A DNA stretch of 9,986 nucleotides from an uncultured Oscillospiraceae bacterium (GCA_900752445.1 CAADVN010000302.1:1-9986); one strand, 5' to 3'; shown: positions 1 through 6,286, counted from the first letter of the stretch. The notes: a model not told the origin generated them from the letters alone. A program made the numbers and translations.

Positions 1-1056
1 CCCCAGCCGCTGACCCGGCTCGCCGTGCGGCACAAGAGCGTGAAAAAGCTCTGCGAGGTCAAGGCCTGGGAAGAGGAAAAGCAGCGCTGGCAGACAGAGG
101 CCCTGCCCGCGCGCATCGTCGTGCTCAGCGAGGACCCGGACGGGCTCACGGGCATAGACCAGGGCAAATACGCCCGGGGCATGCAGGCGCGCTATGAAAA
201 GCTCAGGCCCTACATCGACGCGAGGGAGAACCGCGAGCAGTGGTGCATTGCCGCCGTGCCTGGCGTAAAATGGGCGAAGAAGGTCTTCCCCTCCCTGCCG
301 AAGGGCAGGGCGGTCGAGGCGCTCTGGGAGGCCATACTCTCCTGCTCGCGGGCGCTCGAGGGCGACCCCGTGGAGAACTGGCGCCTGCACGACGCACAGC
401 TCAAGGCCCGCGCCGAGAAGCTCAACTCCCTGGAGCTCGTCTCGCTCGAGTACCGCGACACGAACGGCACCGGCCTGAAGGTCGGGCTCATACCCGGCGC
501 GCTCTTTCTGGGCGGGGCCGAGCGCTGCCCGGTGAACGGCGTCCTCTACGAGCCGAACATCCCCTCGGAGGAGCTGTTCATAACGCCGAAGGCCGGCTCG
601 GCAGAGGGCATAGTCCACGCCACCATGCCCCTCGTCTTCCAGGGCGTGCTCATAGAGGACTTCTGGCTGCGCTTCGAGGGCGGCAGGGTCGTGGAGCTGC
701 ACGCGGAGAAAAACGAGGACGCCCTGCGCACGCTGGTGAACATGGACGAGGGCGCCGCCATGCTCGGCGAGTGCGCGCTCGTGCCCTGGGACAGCCCCAT
801 CAGGAAGAGCGGCATACTCTTCTACAACACGCTCTTCGACGAGAACGCCGCCTGCCACCTCGCGCTCGGCAGGGGCTACTCGAGCAATATCAGGGACTAC
901 GAGAAGTACAGCCTGGACGAGCTGCGAGCCATGGGCGTCAACGACTCCATGGTGCACGAGGACTTCATGATCGGCTCGGCGGGCCTCGACATAGACGGCG
1001 TCACGGCAGCGGGCGGGCGCGTGCCCATCTTCCGCGCCGGCGGCTGGGCCTTCTGA
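1..1056 (+). CDS. M29-family metallo-aminopeptidase, 5' end missing
   Basis: Cytoplasmic dinuclear-metal aminopeptidase that removes N-terminal residues from peptides. The frame is open from base 1, so the true start lies outside the window; about 351 C-terminal residues are seen of a family that is usually near 410. Counting from the GTG codon at 25, the expected metal and catalytic residues are present: E183 in NIPSEE, E249 in GEC, H278 and Y285 in the segment DENAACHLALGRGY, and H311 and D313 in HEDFMIGS. From memory, E183, E249, H278 and Y285 sit at a constant offset from E250, E316, H345 and Y352 of the Thermus enzyme. The C-terminus (DIDG followed by PIFRAGGWAF) is typical of the family. 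It ends 14 bases before the LRR gene, so the two are probably cotranscribed. The GTG at 25 is not a believable start because family-like sequence continues upstream of it. Confidence 0.93.
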   Translation, partial: PQPLTRLAVRHKSVKKLCEVKAWEEEKQRWQTEALPARIVVLSEDPDGLTGIDQGKYARGMQARYEKLRPYIDARENREQWCIAAVPGVKWAKKVFPSLPKGRAVEALWEAILSCSRALEGDPVENWRLHDAQLKARAEKLNSLELVSLEYRDTNGTGLKVGLIPGALFLGGAERCPVNGVLYEPNIPSEELFITPKAGSAEGIVHATMPLVFQGVLIEDFWLRFEGGRVVELHAEKNEDALRTLVNMDEGAAMLGECALVPWDSPIRKSGILFYNTLFDENAACHLALGRGYSSNIRDYEKYSLDELRAMGVNDSMVHEDFMIGSAGLDIDGVTAAGGRVPIFRAGGWAF

Positions 1057-1070
1057 AGGGGAGCTTGGAT

Positions 1071-3020
1071 ATGAAAAAGAAGAAAAGGCAGAGCCATCTC
1101 GACAAGAAGACCGTCATCCTCATCTCCGTGGGCGCGGTGCTGGCCATACTCATCATCGTCGCGGCAGTGCTGCTGCTCAGGAGCGGGGCCGGGAGGGCGG
1201 ACAAGTACGCGGAATACTACTCCCAGGCGATGGAGTATTATATCGACGGCGATTACAAGAACGCCGCAGCATCGGCGCAGAAGGCCCTGGACGAGGAGCC
1301 GGCCGAGGAGGCCGTGGTCCTGCTCGCCCGCAGCTACTACCAGGGCGGGGACAGCACCTCCGCCATCTACGTGCTCGAAAAGTGGCTGGGGAGCCACACG
1401 GGCGCCGAGGCCGAGGCCCTGCTGGAGGAATACAAGGGCGGAGACGGCGATGAGGACGAGGAGCTGAGCGTCGGCGGGCAGAAGGTCTCGGAGGATACCG
1501 AGACGCTCTCGCTCACGGGCGTCGCGCTCACGGCCGAGGACATGGAGACCCTGGGCAGGCTCACGGAGCTCACGGCGCTGACGCTCAACGACTGCGCCAT
1601 AACGGACATCTCCGCGCTCTCGGGGCTCACGAAGCTGCGCTCGCTCTCGCTCAGCGGCAACAAGATAACGGACCTCACTCCGCTCTCGGGCCTGACGGAG
1701 CTGCGGACGCTCTACCTCTCGGGCAACCCGGCGGAGAGCCTCGAGCCGCTCTACGGGCTCAAGAACCTCACGACTCTGGATATCCGGGACAGGGAGATAC
1801 TCGACACCGAGCTCGAGGAGCTCGAAAAGCAGCTGCCCGACTGCACCATATTCTCCGACGAGGCCACCGTGGCGGTGAAGGAGCTCACGCTCGGGGGCGT
1901 GGAGTTCAAGTCCGACGTGACGGAGCTCGACCTCTCGGGCCGGGGCGTCACGGACATCTCCGTGCTCGCGGACTGCACGGCGCTGGTGAGCCTGGACCTC
2001 TCGGGCAACGAGATAGCGGACATCTCCGCGCTCATCAACATGCCCGGGCTCGCGCGCCTGGACCTGTCGGGGACGAAGGTCTCGAGCCTCTCGCCGCTCA
2101 TGACGCTGACGGGGCTGCAATGCCTCGACCTCTCGGGCAGCGCGGTGACGAGCCTTGCGGCGCTCACGGGGCTCACTGAGCTCACGGAGCTCCGGCTCGA
2201 CGGCTGCCGGGTCCAGAGCCTCTCGGTCCTGTCCTCGCTCACGAAGCTCACGGCGCTGAGCCTGCGCGACATGGGCATGAGCGACGCAGACCTTGCGGTG
2301 CTCGAGCCGCTCACCGCCCTGCGGACGCTCGACCTGACGGAAAACCTCTCCCTCACGGGCGCGGCGGTGGACGCGCTCAAGGCGAAGCTGCCGGGCTGCA
2401 CGGTCACGGCCTCGGAGGAGATCTACGGCATAAAGCTGGGCGACGCCGAGTTCGACGCGGGCGCGAGCTTCGTGGACGCCTCGGGGAAGAACGTCACGAG
2501 CCTGGAGGACGTCTCGAAGTTCAAGGCGCTCCAGACGCTGCTTTTGAACGACAACCGGGGCATCGCGCTCTCTGGGCTCGGGGCCGCGACCTCGCTCACG
2601 GGGCTGGAGCTCAAAAACTGCGCCCTCACGGAGATAGGCGAGCTGCGCACGCTCACGGCGCTCACGAACCTCTCGCTGGACGGCAACGCCGTGACGGACA
2701 TCTCGGCGCTGGCGGGGATGACGAAGCTCGCAGAGCTGCACCTGTCGGACAACGCGGGGCTGCGGGACATCTCGGCGCTCTCGGGGCTCACGGAGCTCTG
2801 GTACCTGAGCCTCGACGGCACGCGGGTCTCGGACCTCACGCCGCTCTCGGGGCTCGCGAAGCTCGAGACGCTCGACCTCAGCTATACCGAGGTGGAGGAC
2901 CTCACGCCGCTCTACGGGCTCACGGGCCTGCGCAGCCTGGACCTGCGCGGCTGCGATGTGGGCTTCATGGAGCTGCAGCGGCTCAGGCAGGCGCTGCCCG
3001 ACTGCACGGTTTATTCGTAA
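1071..3020 (+). CDS. Membrane-anchored TPR and leucine-rich-repeat protein
   Basis: 649 residues. Residues 1-13 are basic (MKKKKRQSHLDKK), 14-36 form one hydrophobic segment with no cleavage site, so this looks like an N-terminal signal anchor with the rest outside the cell. Residues about 44-113 read as two TPR-like helical hairpins; 114-133 is an acidic linker (GGDGDEDEEL). From 134 to the end come SDS22/internalin-like leucine-rich repeats of about 22 residues (pattern LxxLxLSGNxITDISALSGLTx). They fall into three modules, about 134-262, 272-447 and 453-649, each closing with a cap of the form LPDCTxxS (LPDCTI, LPGCTV, LPDCTV). ATG at 1071 is chosen because it has the purine-rich AAGGGGAG 7-15 bases upstream and begins the membrane anchor; the frame is open further upstream, but that part overlaps the aminopeptidase. 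The partner is unknown; LRRs usually bind proteins. No terminator is seen after it. Confidence 0.88.
   Translation: MKKKKRQSHLDKKTVILISVGAVLAILIIVAAVLLLRSGAGRADKYAEYYSQAMEYYIDGDYKNAAASAQKALDEEPAEEAVVLLARSYYQGGDSTSAIYVLEKWLGSHTGAEAEALLEEYKGGDGDEDEELSVGGQKVSEDTETLSLTGVALTAEDMETLGRLTELTALTLNDCAITDISALSGLTKLRSLSLSGNKITDLTPLSGLTELRTLYLSGNPAESLEPLYGLKNLTTLDIRDREILDTELEELEKQLPDCTIFSDEATVAVKELTLGGVEFKSDVTELDLSGRGVTDISVLADCTALVSLDLSGNEIADISALINMPGLARLDLSGTKVSSLSPLMTLTGLQCLDLSGSAVTSLAALTGLTELTELRLDGCRVQSLSVLSSLTKLTALSLRDMGMSDADLAVLEPLTALRTLDLTENLSLTGAAVDALKAKLPGCTVTASEEIYGIKLGDAEFDAGASFVDASGKNVTSLEDVSKFKALQTLLLNDNRGIALSGLGAATSLTGLELKNCALTEIGELRTLTALTNLSLDGNAVTDISALAGMTKLAELHLSDNAGLRDISALSGLTELWYLSLDGTRVSDLTPLSGLAKLETLDLSYTEVEDLTPLYGLTGLRSLDLRGCDVGFMELQRLRQALPDCTVYS
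1470..3017 (+). repeat. Coding tandem LRR repeats in three modules
   Basis: Imperfect repeats of about 66 bases encode the leucine-rich repeats. The DNA itself is repetitive because the same codons recur: versions of GACATCTCCGCGCTCTCGGG followed by GCTCACG occur near 1606, 2700 and 2767, and GACCTCACGCCGCTCTCGGG occurs near 2831. The three modules lie at about 1470-1856, 1884-2411 and 2427-3017. Such DNA can recombine to gain or lose repeats and can collapse in assembly. Confidence 0.8.
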
Positions 3021-3056
3021 AATTTACAAAATGCACTTCTATTTGGGCGAAGGATA

Positions 3057-3065
3057 TGTTAAGAT
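3057..3065 (+). promoter_or_regulatory. Candidate extended -10 promoter of hpf
   Basis: TGT followed by TAAGAT (3060-3065, 4 of 6 to TATAAT) forms an extended -10 element; the hexamer 17 bases upstream (TTCTAT) is poor, which extended -10 promoters tolerate. It lies in the only gap (87 bases) between the LRR gene and hpf. Overlapping it, 3049-3057 reads GAAGGATAT, which fits the sigma-H -35 pattern, but the matching -10 is weak. Confidence 0.45.
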
Positions 3066-3107
3066 AGAGGTGGCAAGACCCATATACGCAGGAAGGAGCT
3101 GAAACCA

Positions 3108-3650
3108 ATGAAGTTCACGTTTACGGAAAAGAAGATGGACGCCTCTGAGGAACTGAGGGCCTATGCCGAAAAGAAGGTAGGCAAGATCGACCGGCTTTTC
3201 AAGACGGAGAGCGAGGCTTTCGTGACCTTCAGCACGGAGCGTGGGCGCTTCCGCGCCGAGGTGACCATCAAGAACAACGGAATGTTCTACCGCGTGAGCG
3301 AGCTTACCGGCGACATGTATGCCTCCATCGACTCTGCCGTTGCGAGCATTGAGAGGCAGATCCGCAAGAACAAGACGCGGCTGGAGAAAAGGCTGCGTGA
3401 CGGGGCGATAGAGCGTGAGATCAAACCCTTCCAGATCCCCACGGATGACGCTGGGGAGGAAGAATTCAAGGTCGTGCGCAACAAGAAGTTCTACATCGCG
3501 CCCATGTCTGTGGAGGAGGCTATCCTGCAGATGAATCTGCTCGAGCATGAGTTTTTCGTCTTCAGGAACGCTGAGGCCCGCGACGCTTTCACGGTGGTCT
3601 ACCGCCGCAAGAACGGCGGCTACGGCCTTATCACCGACGACAAGGACTGA
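3108..3650 (+). CDS. hpf: Ribosome hibernation promoting factor, long form
   Basis: 180 residues, the length of long HPF. It binds the 30S decoding region in stationary phase and, through its C-terminal domain, pairs two ribosomes into inactive 100S dimers. Residues about 1-100 are the S30AE fold (MKFTFTEKKMDASEELRAYA, then the basic helix RQIRKNKTRLEKRLRDGAIE). An acidic linker (112-119) leads to the dimerisation domain at about 120-178, with the family signature FKVVRNKKFYIAPMSVEEA, then QMNLLEHEFFVFRN and VVYRRKNGGYGLI. ATG 3108 follows AAGGAG at 3093-3098 with 9 bases between. The gene has its own upstream promoter region and a strong terminator at 3685, so it is probably monocistronic. 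Its codon use is less GC-extreme than its neighbours, as expected of a highly expressed gene. Identity is secure. Confidence 0.97.
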   Translation: MKFTFTEKKMDASEELRAYAEKKVGKIDRLFKTESEAFVTFSTERGRFRAEVTIKNNGMFYRVSELTGDMYASIDSAVASIERQIRKNKTRLEKRLRDGAIEREIKPFQIPTDDAGEEEFKVVRNKKFYIAPMSVEEAILQMNLLEHEFFVFRNAEARDAFTVVYRRKNGGYGLITDDKD

Positions 3651-3684
3651 GCGCCGGACTTCAAATACCATAAAATACTATGAG

Positions 3685-3712
3685 AAAGGCCCCCTCCAAG
3701 GGGGCCTTTTTT
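3685..3712 (+). terminator. Intrinsic terminator of hpf
   Basis: Perfect 9-bp stem AAGGCCCCC (3686-3694) with GGGGGCCTT (3700-3708), loop TCCAA, and T-run 3707-3712. It lies 35 bases after the hpf stop and ends only 13 bases before the prmA ATG. Confidence 0.93.
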
Positions 3713-3725
3713 GGGGGCTTGACAT

Positions 3726-4655
3726 ATGCAGTGGATAGAGGTGACGTTCAAGGCGCGCTCCGGGGACATCGACGCGCTCTGCGACAGGCTGGTCATGCTG
3801 GGCGCGGAGGGCCTGGTCATAGAGGACGAGGCGGACTTCCGGCGCTTTTTGGAGCAGAACCGGCAGTATTGGGACTACGTGGACGAGGAGCTGGAGGCGC
3901 GGTACCGCGGCGTCTCGCGTGTGAAGCTCTACGTGGAGGACACGCCCGAGGGGCGGGCGCAGCTGGCCGCCTTCACGGACGGCACGGGCCTCGAGCCGGA
4001 GACGCGCACCGTGGCCGAGGAGGACTGGGCCGAAAACTGGAAGCAGTACTACAAGCCCATAGAGATAGGGGAGAGGCTGCTCATCCTGCCCAGCTGGGAG
4101 CCGATACCCGAGGACCCGGGGCGGCTGATACTCCGGCTGGACCCGGGCCTTGCCTTCGGCACTGGCGGGCACGCGACGACGCGGATGTGCCTCGAGGCGC
4201 TGGAGAGGTACGCGGGGCCGGAGAAGTTCGTGCTGGACCTGGGCTGCGGCAGCGGCATACTGGGCATAGGCGCGCTGGTGCTCGGCTGCGCCTACTGCGC
4301 GGGCTGCGACGTGGACCCGAAGAGCCCGGAGTCGGCGCGTGAGAACGCCGGATTGAACGGCATAGGCGAGAGCATCTACAGGATGTACACGGGCGACATC
4401 ATAGGCGACGCGGGCCTGCGCGCGGAGCTCGGCTCGGGCTACGACATAGTGCTGGCGAACATCGTCTCGGACGTCATAATACCGCTGGCGAAGTACGTGC
4501 CGGGCTTCATGTCCCGCGCCGGCGTCTTCATCACGAGCGGGATAATAGACGGCAGGCAGCAGGAGGTCGCGGCGGCGCTCGAGGCCGCGGGCTTTGAGAT
4601 AAGGGAGCGCCTGCACGAGGACGAGTGGCACGCCTTCGTCTGCAAGAGGGCATGA
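3726..4655 (+). CDS. prmA: Ribosomal protein L11 methyltransferase
   Basis: 309 residues, normal length. It transfers methyl groups from S-adenosylmethionine to lysines and the N-terminus of ribosomal protein L11. The N-terminal L11-binding domain begins MQWIEVTFKARSGD and contains LGAEGLVIED. A linker carries ENWKQYYKP. The Rossmann methyltransferase part shows LDPGLAFGTGGHATT (138-152), motif I LDLGCGSGIL (170-179), acidic DVDP (195-198) and the VLANI motif (242-246). The usual FGTGTHPTT reads FGTGGHATT here, a mild deviation. The start is supported by alignment of the first residues to the family, although the ribosome binding site is only a G-run at 3713-3717, directly after the hpf terminator. 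It ends at a hairpin shared with the convergent XRE gene. Confidence 0.96.
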   Translation: MQWIEVTFKARSGDIDALCDRLVMLGAEGLVIEDEADFRRFLEQNRQYWDYVDEELEARYRGVSRVKLYVEDTPEGRAQLAAFTDGTGLEPETRTVAEEDWAENWKQYYKPIEIGERLLILPSWEPIPEDPGRLILRLDPGLAFGTGGHATTRMCLEALERYAGPEKFVLDLGCGSGILGIGALVLGCAYCAGCDVDPKSPESARENAGLNGIGESIYRMYTGDIIGDAGLRAELGSGYDIVLANIVSDVIIPLAKYVPGFMSRAGVFITSGIIDGRQQEVAAALEAAGFEIRERLHEDEWHAFVCKRA

Positions 4656-4656
4656 T

Positions 4657-4687
4657 AAAAGAGCCGATGGTCACCATCGGCTCTTTT
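4657..4687 (+). terminator. Bidirectional terminator between prmA and XRE gene
   Basis: Perfect 14-bp inverted repeat AAAAGAGCCGATGG (4657-4670) and CCATCGGCTCTTTT (4674-4687) around a TCA loop, starting one base after the prmA stop. A/T runs on both sides suit termination from either strand, fitting the convergent genes. Confidence 0.88.
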
Positions 4688-4706
4688 GCTTCGGCCGGGC
4701 CGAAGC
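4688..4706. terminator. Second hairpin in the convergent gap
   Basis: GCTTCGG (4688-4694) pairs with CCGAAGC (4700-4706) around CCGGG. It directly follows the first hairpin. It has no T-run on the minus side and only CTTCTT on the plus side, so it is a helper hairpin at most. Confidence 0.45.
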
Positions 4707-4742
4707 CTTCTTCCCATATCTCAAGGGGATATCCGGGGCGGA

Positions 4743-4961
4743 TCAGTTGTAGGGCTCAGGATGGTCTGTCAGCTCTAGTATGTAGTCCGCAGATGTCCCA
4801 TAGAGCTTCGCCAGCGAGACCAGTACGCCCAGCGGCAGCTCGTGGCGCCCCTGTTCGTAGCGGCAGTATTGAGGCTGCGGCATTCCCAGCATGTCCGCAA
4901 CCTGCTTTTGCGTCAGGCTGCGTTTAACACGCAGCTCCCGAACGCGCCGGTATGGAGCCAT
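4743..4961 (-). CDS. Small XRE-family helix-turn-helix regulator
   Basis: 72 residues, essentially one Cro/C1-type HTH domain at about 8-62: RELRVKRSLTQKQVADMLGM is helix 1-2, PQPQYCRYEQGRHELPLG the recognition helix and following turn, and VLVSLAKLYGTSADYILEL the closing helices. No effector or membrane domain is present. ATG at 4961 is preceded by a strong AGGAGGT (4967-4973). It lies downstream of the rubredoxin gene on the same strand, with a 93-base gap holding a hairpin, so it may be separate from that operon. Target unknown; no operator repeat was recognised at its own promoter. Single-domain XRE proteins occur in phage, toxin-antitoxin and stand-alone settings; no toxin or phage gene is adjacent here. 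Confidence 0.9.
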   Translation of the reverse strand: MAPYRRVRELRVKRSLTQKQVADMLGMPQPQYCRYEQGRHELPLGVLVSLAKLYGTSADYILELTDHPEPYN

Positions 4962-5009
4962 GTTGCACCTCCTGTGTTTTTCGGAGATTTAGCCGTGCGT
5001 CCAGTACAT

Positions 5010-5047
5010 GCGGCAAGGAGTGCCGCTTCCGCGGCACTCCGCTTTTT
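5010..5047. terminator. Hairpin terminator with an alternative arm
   Basis: GGAGTGCCGC (5017-5026) and GCGGCACTCC (5031-5040) form a perfect 10-bp stem with loop TTCC. The T-run GCTTTTT (5041-5047) is on the plus side; reading the minus strand, where the neighbouring genes lie, the hairpin is followed only by TTGCCGC. A third arm, GCGGCA at 5010-5015, is identical to 5031-5036 and can pair with TGCCGC at 5021-5026 instead. It most likely ends the rubredoxin transcript at 5055. Confidence 0.65.
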
Positions 5048-5054
5048 GCTGTTT

Positions 5055-5210
5055 TCAGGCCTTCTCGAAGGCATCCTTGCCCATGCCGCAGACAGGGCAG
5101 ACCCAGTCGGCAGGGACATCTTCCCAGGCTGTGCCGGGGGCTACGCCATTATCGGGATCGCCCGCGGCGGGGGCGTACTCGTAGCCGCAGACGCAGACGT
5201 ACTTGTCCAT
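5055..5210 (-). CDS. Rubredoxin, variant C-x-C first iron site
   Basis: 51 residues, the normal size of a small one-domain rubredoxin: a cytoplasmic one-iron electron carrier, here probably feeding the reverse rubrerythrin encoded just upstream. The family signature is clear: KYVC, then GDPDNGVAPGTAWEDVPADW and the second iron pair C38-P-V-C41-G. The first pair is odd: it reads C6-V-C8-G-Y where rubredoxins have C-x-x-C-G-Y, so one residue is missing; the codons are TGC GTC TGC GGC TAC. The ATG at 5210 has AAGGAG (5220-5225) 9 bases upstream and lies 35 bases after the rubrerythrin stop, so the two are almost certainly one transcript. A hairpin follows at 5017-5040. Family assignment is firm; iron binding by the altered site is not shown. 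Confidence 0.93.
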   Translation of the reverse strand: MDKYVCVCGYEYAPAAGDPDNGVAPGTAWEDVPADWVCPVCGMGKDAFEKA

Positions 5211-5245
5211 TCTCATCGCTCCTTTTCTTCAGATTTTATATTTAA

Positions 5246-5791
5246 TTACGCAAAGTACCTCTTCAGCAGGCCCTCGAAAGCCTTGCCGTGACGGGCCTCG
5301 TCGCGGGCCATCTCGTGGACGGTGTCGTGGATGGCGTCGAGGTTCAGCTGCTTGGCCAGCTTCGCAAGCTCGAACTTGCCCGCCGTCGCGCCGTTCTCCG
5401 CCTCAACGCGCATCTCGAGGTTCTTCTTCGTGCTGTCCGTCACGACCTCGCCCAGGAGCTCGGCAAACTTCGCCGCATGCTCGGCCTCTTCCCAGGCCGC
5501 CTTCTCCCAGTACAGCCCGATCTCCGGATAGCCCTCGCGGTGAGCCACGCGCGCCATCGCAAGATACATGCCGACCTCGGTGCACTCGCCCTGGAAATTC
5601 ATCCTCAGACCGGCGATTATCTCATCAGGGGAGCCCTTCGCCACGCCGACAACATGCTCGGCCGCCCAGCTCTTCTGGCCCTCCTCCTGCTTCTTGAACT
5701 TCTCCGCCGGAGCCTTGCACTGCGGGCACTTCTCCGGAGGGGTGTCGCCCTCGTGTACATAACCACATACGCTGCAGATCCACTTTGCCAT
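5246..5791 (-). CDS. rbr: Reverse rubrerythrin (peroxide reductase)
   Basis: 181 residues. The rubredoxin domain comes first (C6-S-V-C9 and C22-P-Q-C25, about 1-30) and the ferritin-like diiron domain follows, the reverse of classical rubrerythrin. Diiron ligand motifs are visible: E69 or E72 in GECTEVG, E102-A-E-H105 in WEEAEHA, E132 in AENGA, and E165-A-R-H168 in DEARHG. The family in Clostridium reduces hydrogen peroxide to water, with electrons coming from NAD(P)H through a rubredoxin reductase and rubredoxin, and acts in the cytoplasm. The adjacent rubredoxin gene and upstream perR support that role. ATG 5791 has AGGAGG at 5800-5805. Upstream on the minus strand a TTTACA (5833-5838) lies 18 bases from a weak GATAGA; no convincing Per box was found there. 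Confidence 0.95.
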   Translation of the reverse strand: MAKWICSVCGYVHEGDTPPEKCPQCKAPAEKFKKQEEGQKSWAAEHVVGVAKGSPDEIIAGLRMNFQGECTEVGMYLAMARVAHREGYPEIGLYWEKAAWEEAEHAAKFAELLGEVVTDSTKKNLEMRVEAENGATAGKFELAKLAKQLNLDAIHDTVHEMARDEARHGKAFEGLLKRYFA

Positions 5792-5835
5792 GATTCTTTC
5801 CTCCTAAATCTATCTTTTGTGTTATTGTTCTATGT

Positions 5836-5859
5836 AAAAACGGCTATACCGCCGTTTTT
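5836..5859 (-). terminator. perR terminator overlapping its stop codon
   Basis: On the minus strand AAAAACGGC pairs with GCCGTTTTT (plus coordinates 5851-5859 and 5836-5844) around a 6-base loop, followed by a T-run. The left arm is made of the last perR codons, so the gene ends inside its own terminator. T-runs occur on both strands. Confidence 0.85.
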
Positions 5860-6245
5860 TGCCCGCTCAGGCAGCCCGAACACAGCCCCGAAAAGCTCAG
5901 CGAATGGCCTATGACCTCGCCGCCCGTCTCCTGCTCAACGGCCTTGTCAAGCGCGCTCAGGCAGGGCGAACACACGTCCAGCACGCTGCCGCAGCTCGAA
6001 CAGATGAAGTGCGCATGCGGCCTCGTGTCCGCATCGTACCTCTCCTGCCCCGCTACAGTGCCCACGCTCACCGCGTCCCCGTCCCTCACGAACATCGCAA
6101 GGTTCCGGTACACCGTGCCCAGACTCAGGTCCGGGTACTCGGGCTTCAGCTTCGCATACAGCATCTCCGCGCTCGGATGCTCCTTCGTATTCCGCAGAGC
6201 CTCCAGTATGGCCTGTCGCTTTTTGCTGTATTTGCGCTGTTCCAT
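5844..6245 (-). CDS. perR: Peroxide-sensing Fur-family repressor PerR
   Basis: 133 residues. A winged-helix Fur-type domain (DLSLGTVYRNLAMF, the recognition helix region) is followed by a metal-binding domain. Every PerR site residue lines up with B. subtilis PerR at a constant offset of 14: H23, D71, H77, H79 and D90 match H37, D85, H91, H93 and D104 (the regulatory iron site), and C82, C85, C122 and C125 match the structural zinc cysteines 96, 99, 136 and 139. Aspartate at position 90, where Fur has glutamate, favours PerR. In the family, peroxide oxidises the iron-ligand histidines and releases DNA. Two further cysteines, C92 and C95, are unusual. ATG 6245 follows AGGAGG at 6251-6256. A Per/Fur-type box covers its own start site, and reverse rubrerythrin lies 52 bases downstream. 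Confidence 0.94.
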   Translation of the reverse strand: MEQRKYSKKRQAILEALRNTKEHPSAEMLYAKLKPEYPDLSLGTVYRNLAMFVRDGDAVSVGTVAGQERYDADTRPHAHFICSSCGSVLDVCSPCLSALDKAVEQETGGEVIGHSLSFSGLCSGCLSGQKTAV

Positions 6246-6263
6246 CGTCGCCTCCTAAAACGA

Positions 6264-6278
6264 TAATGATTCTTATTA
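6264..6278 (-). promoter_or_regulatory. Per/Fur-type operator of perR
   Basis: TAATAAGAATCATTA on the minus strand is a 7-1-7 imperfect palindrome (5 of 7 pairs match), close to the Per/Fur box consensus. It begins 8 bases downstream of the -10 box, so it covers the expected transcription start, the position for autorepression. Confidence 0.7.
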
Positions 6279-6286
6279 CCGAAATG

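Noticed and set aside
240..1070. Upstream extension of the LRR reading frame
   Set aside because: It lies wholly inside the aminopeptidase gene in another frame, is Arg/Gly/Ala-rich without motifs, and the ATG at 1071 has a ribosome binding site and a proper membrane anchor.
897..2741. Long minus-strand open frame across the LRR gene
   Set aside because: It is the mirror of a GC-rich repetitive gene: very rich in Arg and Glu, no domain, no ribosome binding site, and the opposite strand has clear LRR and TPR motifs.
3678..4631. Minus-strand open frame opposite prmA
   Set aside because: Shadow of a high-GC gene; no recognisable domain, and prmA is certain on the plus strand.
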